Source: Butyrivibrio sp. NC3005 (GTDB lineage: Bacteria; Bacillota; Clostridia; Lachnospirales; Lachnospiraceae). Taken from it: a stretch of DNA of 64,000 nucleotides. A program made the translations under genes and the position numbers. Under the pieces are notes generated by a model. It did not search any database. It was not told the origin of the DNA and saw only the letters and a list, made by a program, of their open reading frames with translations. Of this stretch, positions 62,916 to 64,000 are shown piece after piece. Each line of letters opens with the position of its first letter. Within the stretch, counting starts at the first letter, position 1. The stretch lies in contig NZ_KE384207.1 of NCBI RefSeq assembly GCF_000424545.1, positions 68,948-132,947 on the forward strand. The letters run 5' to 3'.

Positions 62916-63569
62916 ATGGCGATTTATGCATTAAGTCAAAAAGAAATATCTTTTCCAAAGCCAGAACTTGCAGAAGACAACGGTCTTCTTGCAATAGGCG
63001 GTGATTTATCCGTAGAAAGGCTTGTTCTAGCATATTCCAACGGAATATTTCCTTGGTATGATGAAGGAGAGCCAATCCTATGGTGGTGTCCCAAAGAGCG
63101 CTATATTATAAGACCTGAGAATATCCACATTTCGCATTCTATGAAAAAGTTCATGAAAAAGCATGACATCAAGATTCAGATTAACAGAGATTTTGCAGAT
63201 ACCATGCATAGGTGCAGGCTTAAGAGGGAGTTTAACGAAGGGACATGGATTACAACAGATATGGAGAAAGCCTATGCCAACCTTTCCAGGAAAGGACTTG
63301 CTATCAGTGTAGAATCTTTTATTGATGGAAAGCTTGCCGGAGGATTATATGGTGTAAGTCTCGGGAAGTGTTTTTTTGGAGAAAGTATGTTTACTGATAT
63401 AGAGAACGGCTCGAAAATTGCCCTGATAAAGTTTGCAAATCTGCTGCATGATAACGAATATGTCATGATAGACTGCCAGTTTCATACAGATCATCTAGAA
63501 AGTATGGGCGGAGAAAGTATAAGTTATGAAGAATACAAACAGCTTTTAAAAAACGGTTTGCACAAATAA
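62916..63569 (+). CDS. aat: Leucyl/phenylalanyl-tRNA-protein transferase
   Basis: Adds Leu or Phe to proteins with N-terminal Arg or Lys, marking them for ClpS-ClpAP degradation. Diagnostic motifs: FPKPELAEDNGLLAIGGDLS, YSNGIFPWYDEGEPILWWCP, GGLYGVSLGKCFFGESMF and IDCQFHTDHLESMGGESI. 217 aa counted from MAIYALS at 62916; the upstream in-frame ATGs lack a ribosome binding site, and this one is weak too. Aat is commonest in Proteobacteria and patchy in Firmicutes. Confidence 0.92.
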   Translation: MAIYALSQKEISFPKPELAEDNGLLAIGGDLSVERLVLAYSNGIFPWYDEGEPILWWCPKERYIIRPENIHISHSMKKFMKKHDIKIQINRDFADTMHRCRLKREFNEGTWITTDMEKAYANLSRKGLAISVESFIDGKLAGGLYGVSLGKCFFGESMFTDIENGSKIALIKFANLLHDNEYVMIDCQFHTDHLESMGGESISYEEYKQLLKNGLHK

Positions 63570-63599
63570 CAGTAAATAAAACACCAAAAAGGGTCTGCG

Positions 63600-63722
63600 A
63601 CTTCTTGCTGAGATTTAGGATAATCATCAGCAAGAATCCTGCTTTGCAGGACAAAATTTGTCTTGACAACAAATTTTGGTCTGGTACGGTTCTTGATTTT
63701 CCTGATGAAAACAAGAACCTAT
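63600..63722 (+). repeat. Module B copy after aat
   Basis: Same hairpin order as 57380-57502, in the sense direction of aat, 30 bases after its stop. Closing hairpin GGTTCTTG/CAAGAACC. It leads directly into module A copy 5. Confidence 0.88.
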
Positions 63723-63752
63723 ACTTTATTGTTTTGAATACTTAGTAGATTA

Positions 63753-63893
63753 GTTTTACTGGCTTGTAATATTTCATGAGCAGAACTGTTTATAAACGTT
63801 GGTACTTATGCGCTGTTTTTTAGCGCATTACGTACCACTACGTTTATAATCAAGCGAAAGCGTGTCTGCGACGAAATATACAAACAGTAAAAC
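63753..63893 (+). repeat. Module A copy 5 (covariant copy)
   Basis: 141 bases, opposite orientation to copies 1-4. The inner hairpin is TGCGCT/AGCGCA instead of GGTTCT/AGAACC (three paired changes), and the outer arms are GTTTTACTG/CAGTAAAAC instead of GTTTTGCTG/CAGCAAAAC (one paired change). The GAAA tetraloop hairpin reads on the plus strand. Confidence 0.92.
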
Positions 63894-63914
63894 GGACTAT
63901 ATAGAAACAATAAA

Positions 63915-64000
63915 GTATGACTTCTTGTCACTTACATTCAGAAACTCGCATTTACTGCGAGTTTCGTGAGAACAAAAGTCAAGTGGCAAACTGGTCCAAG
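63915..64000. repeat. Module C copy cut by the window end
   Basis: Nearly identical to the first 85 bases of 32428-32577, in the same orientation; it runs off the right edge. Confidence 0.85.

Noticed and set aside
63665..63722. CTGATGA in the module B hairpin loop recalls the hammerhead ribozyme core.
   Set aside because: The required GAAA segment and three-stem arrangement around it are missing.
1..64000. tRNA or rRNA genes.
   Set aside because: I found no cloverleaf with a GTTCRA T-loop and no rRNA-like conserved stretch on either strand.

Overview
The window is AT-rich DNA from a low-GC Firmicute, most likely a motile member of the Lachnospiraceae. The evidence is the block yicC-remA-gmk-rpoZ-rimO-pgsA-pncC, an RqcH homologue, a YjfB-type motility protein, strong GGAGG ribosome binding sites and sigma-28 (SigD/FliA) type promoters. 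I cannot fix the genus. I see no tRNA, rRNA, CRISPR array, transposase or prophage.

Layout. 1-5.0 kb (minus strand): zinc-ribbon and Sel1-repeat proteins, a small cluster with a NADAR-domain protein, and a D-Ala-D-Ala carboxypeptidase. 5.1-8.8 kb: a CxxC-pair protein of unknown function, a long Rho factor, and two look-alike small-RNA loci, each behind a sigma-28-like promoter. 8.8-13.8 kb: Nudix hydrolase, PfkB kinase, flotillin, an NxGxx pentapeptide-repeat protein and a small protein. 14.2-25.1 kb: a long minus-strand housekeeping series from yicC down to thiN. 25.3-34.2 kb: RqcH, a lipid-II-flippase-like protein, GlgA, TrpS, a C-rich structured RNA candidate and a second Rho. 34.6-43.3 kb: TruA, a three-gene acyl-transfer/esterase operon, a phosphatase, YggS, a DUF3048 lipoprotein and an EAL phosphodiesterase with its own sigma-28 site. 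43.6-49.7 kb: an MMPL/RND transporter overlapping a large GLUG/helical surface protein. 50-60.6 kb: an SDR/radical-SAM/nucleosidase operon, YjfB (sigma-28 site), a MATE transporter, ArgS, a Fur-box DUF3793 gene, an ElaA-type acetyltransferase and TldE/TldD. 61-64 kb: a very AT-rich patch of tiny genes, an Xre regulator, Aat and interspersed repeats.

Two things stand out. First, a family of interspersed structured elements. Module A is about 141 nt and has five copies. It folds as a three-way junction with a GNRA tetraloop and shows compensatory base changes between copies. Every copy lies in the same sense, downstream of a gene. It is often joined to hairpin modules B or C, and the module edges reach into stop codons. 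Second, a putative sigma-28 regulon. Four promoters share the TAAA-N15-GCCGATAT pattern; two drive twin small RNAs whose loops carry an identical anti-Shine-Dalgarno-like CUCCUCCCCCAA, one drives yjfB and one drives a c-di-GMP phosphodiesterase. Together these would link motility to post-transcriptional control and c-di-GMP turnover.

All calls are by eye from sequence. No database or folding program was used.
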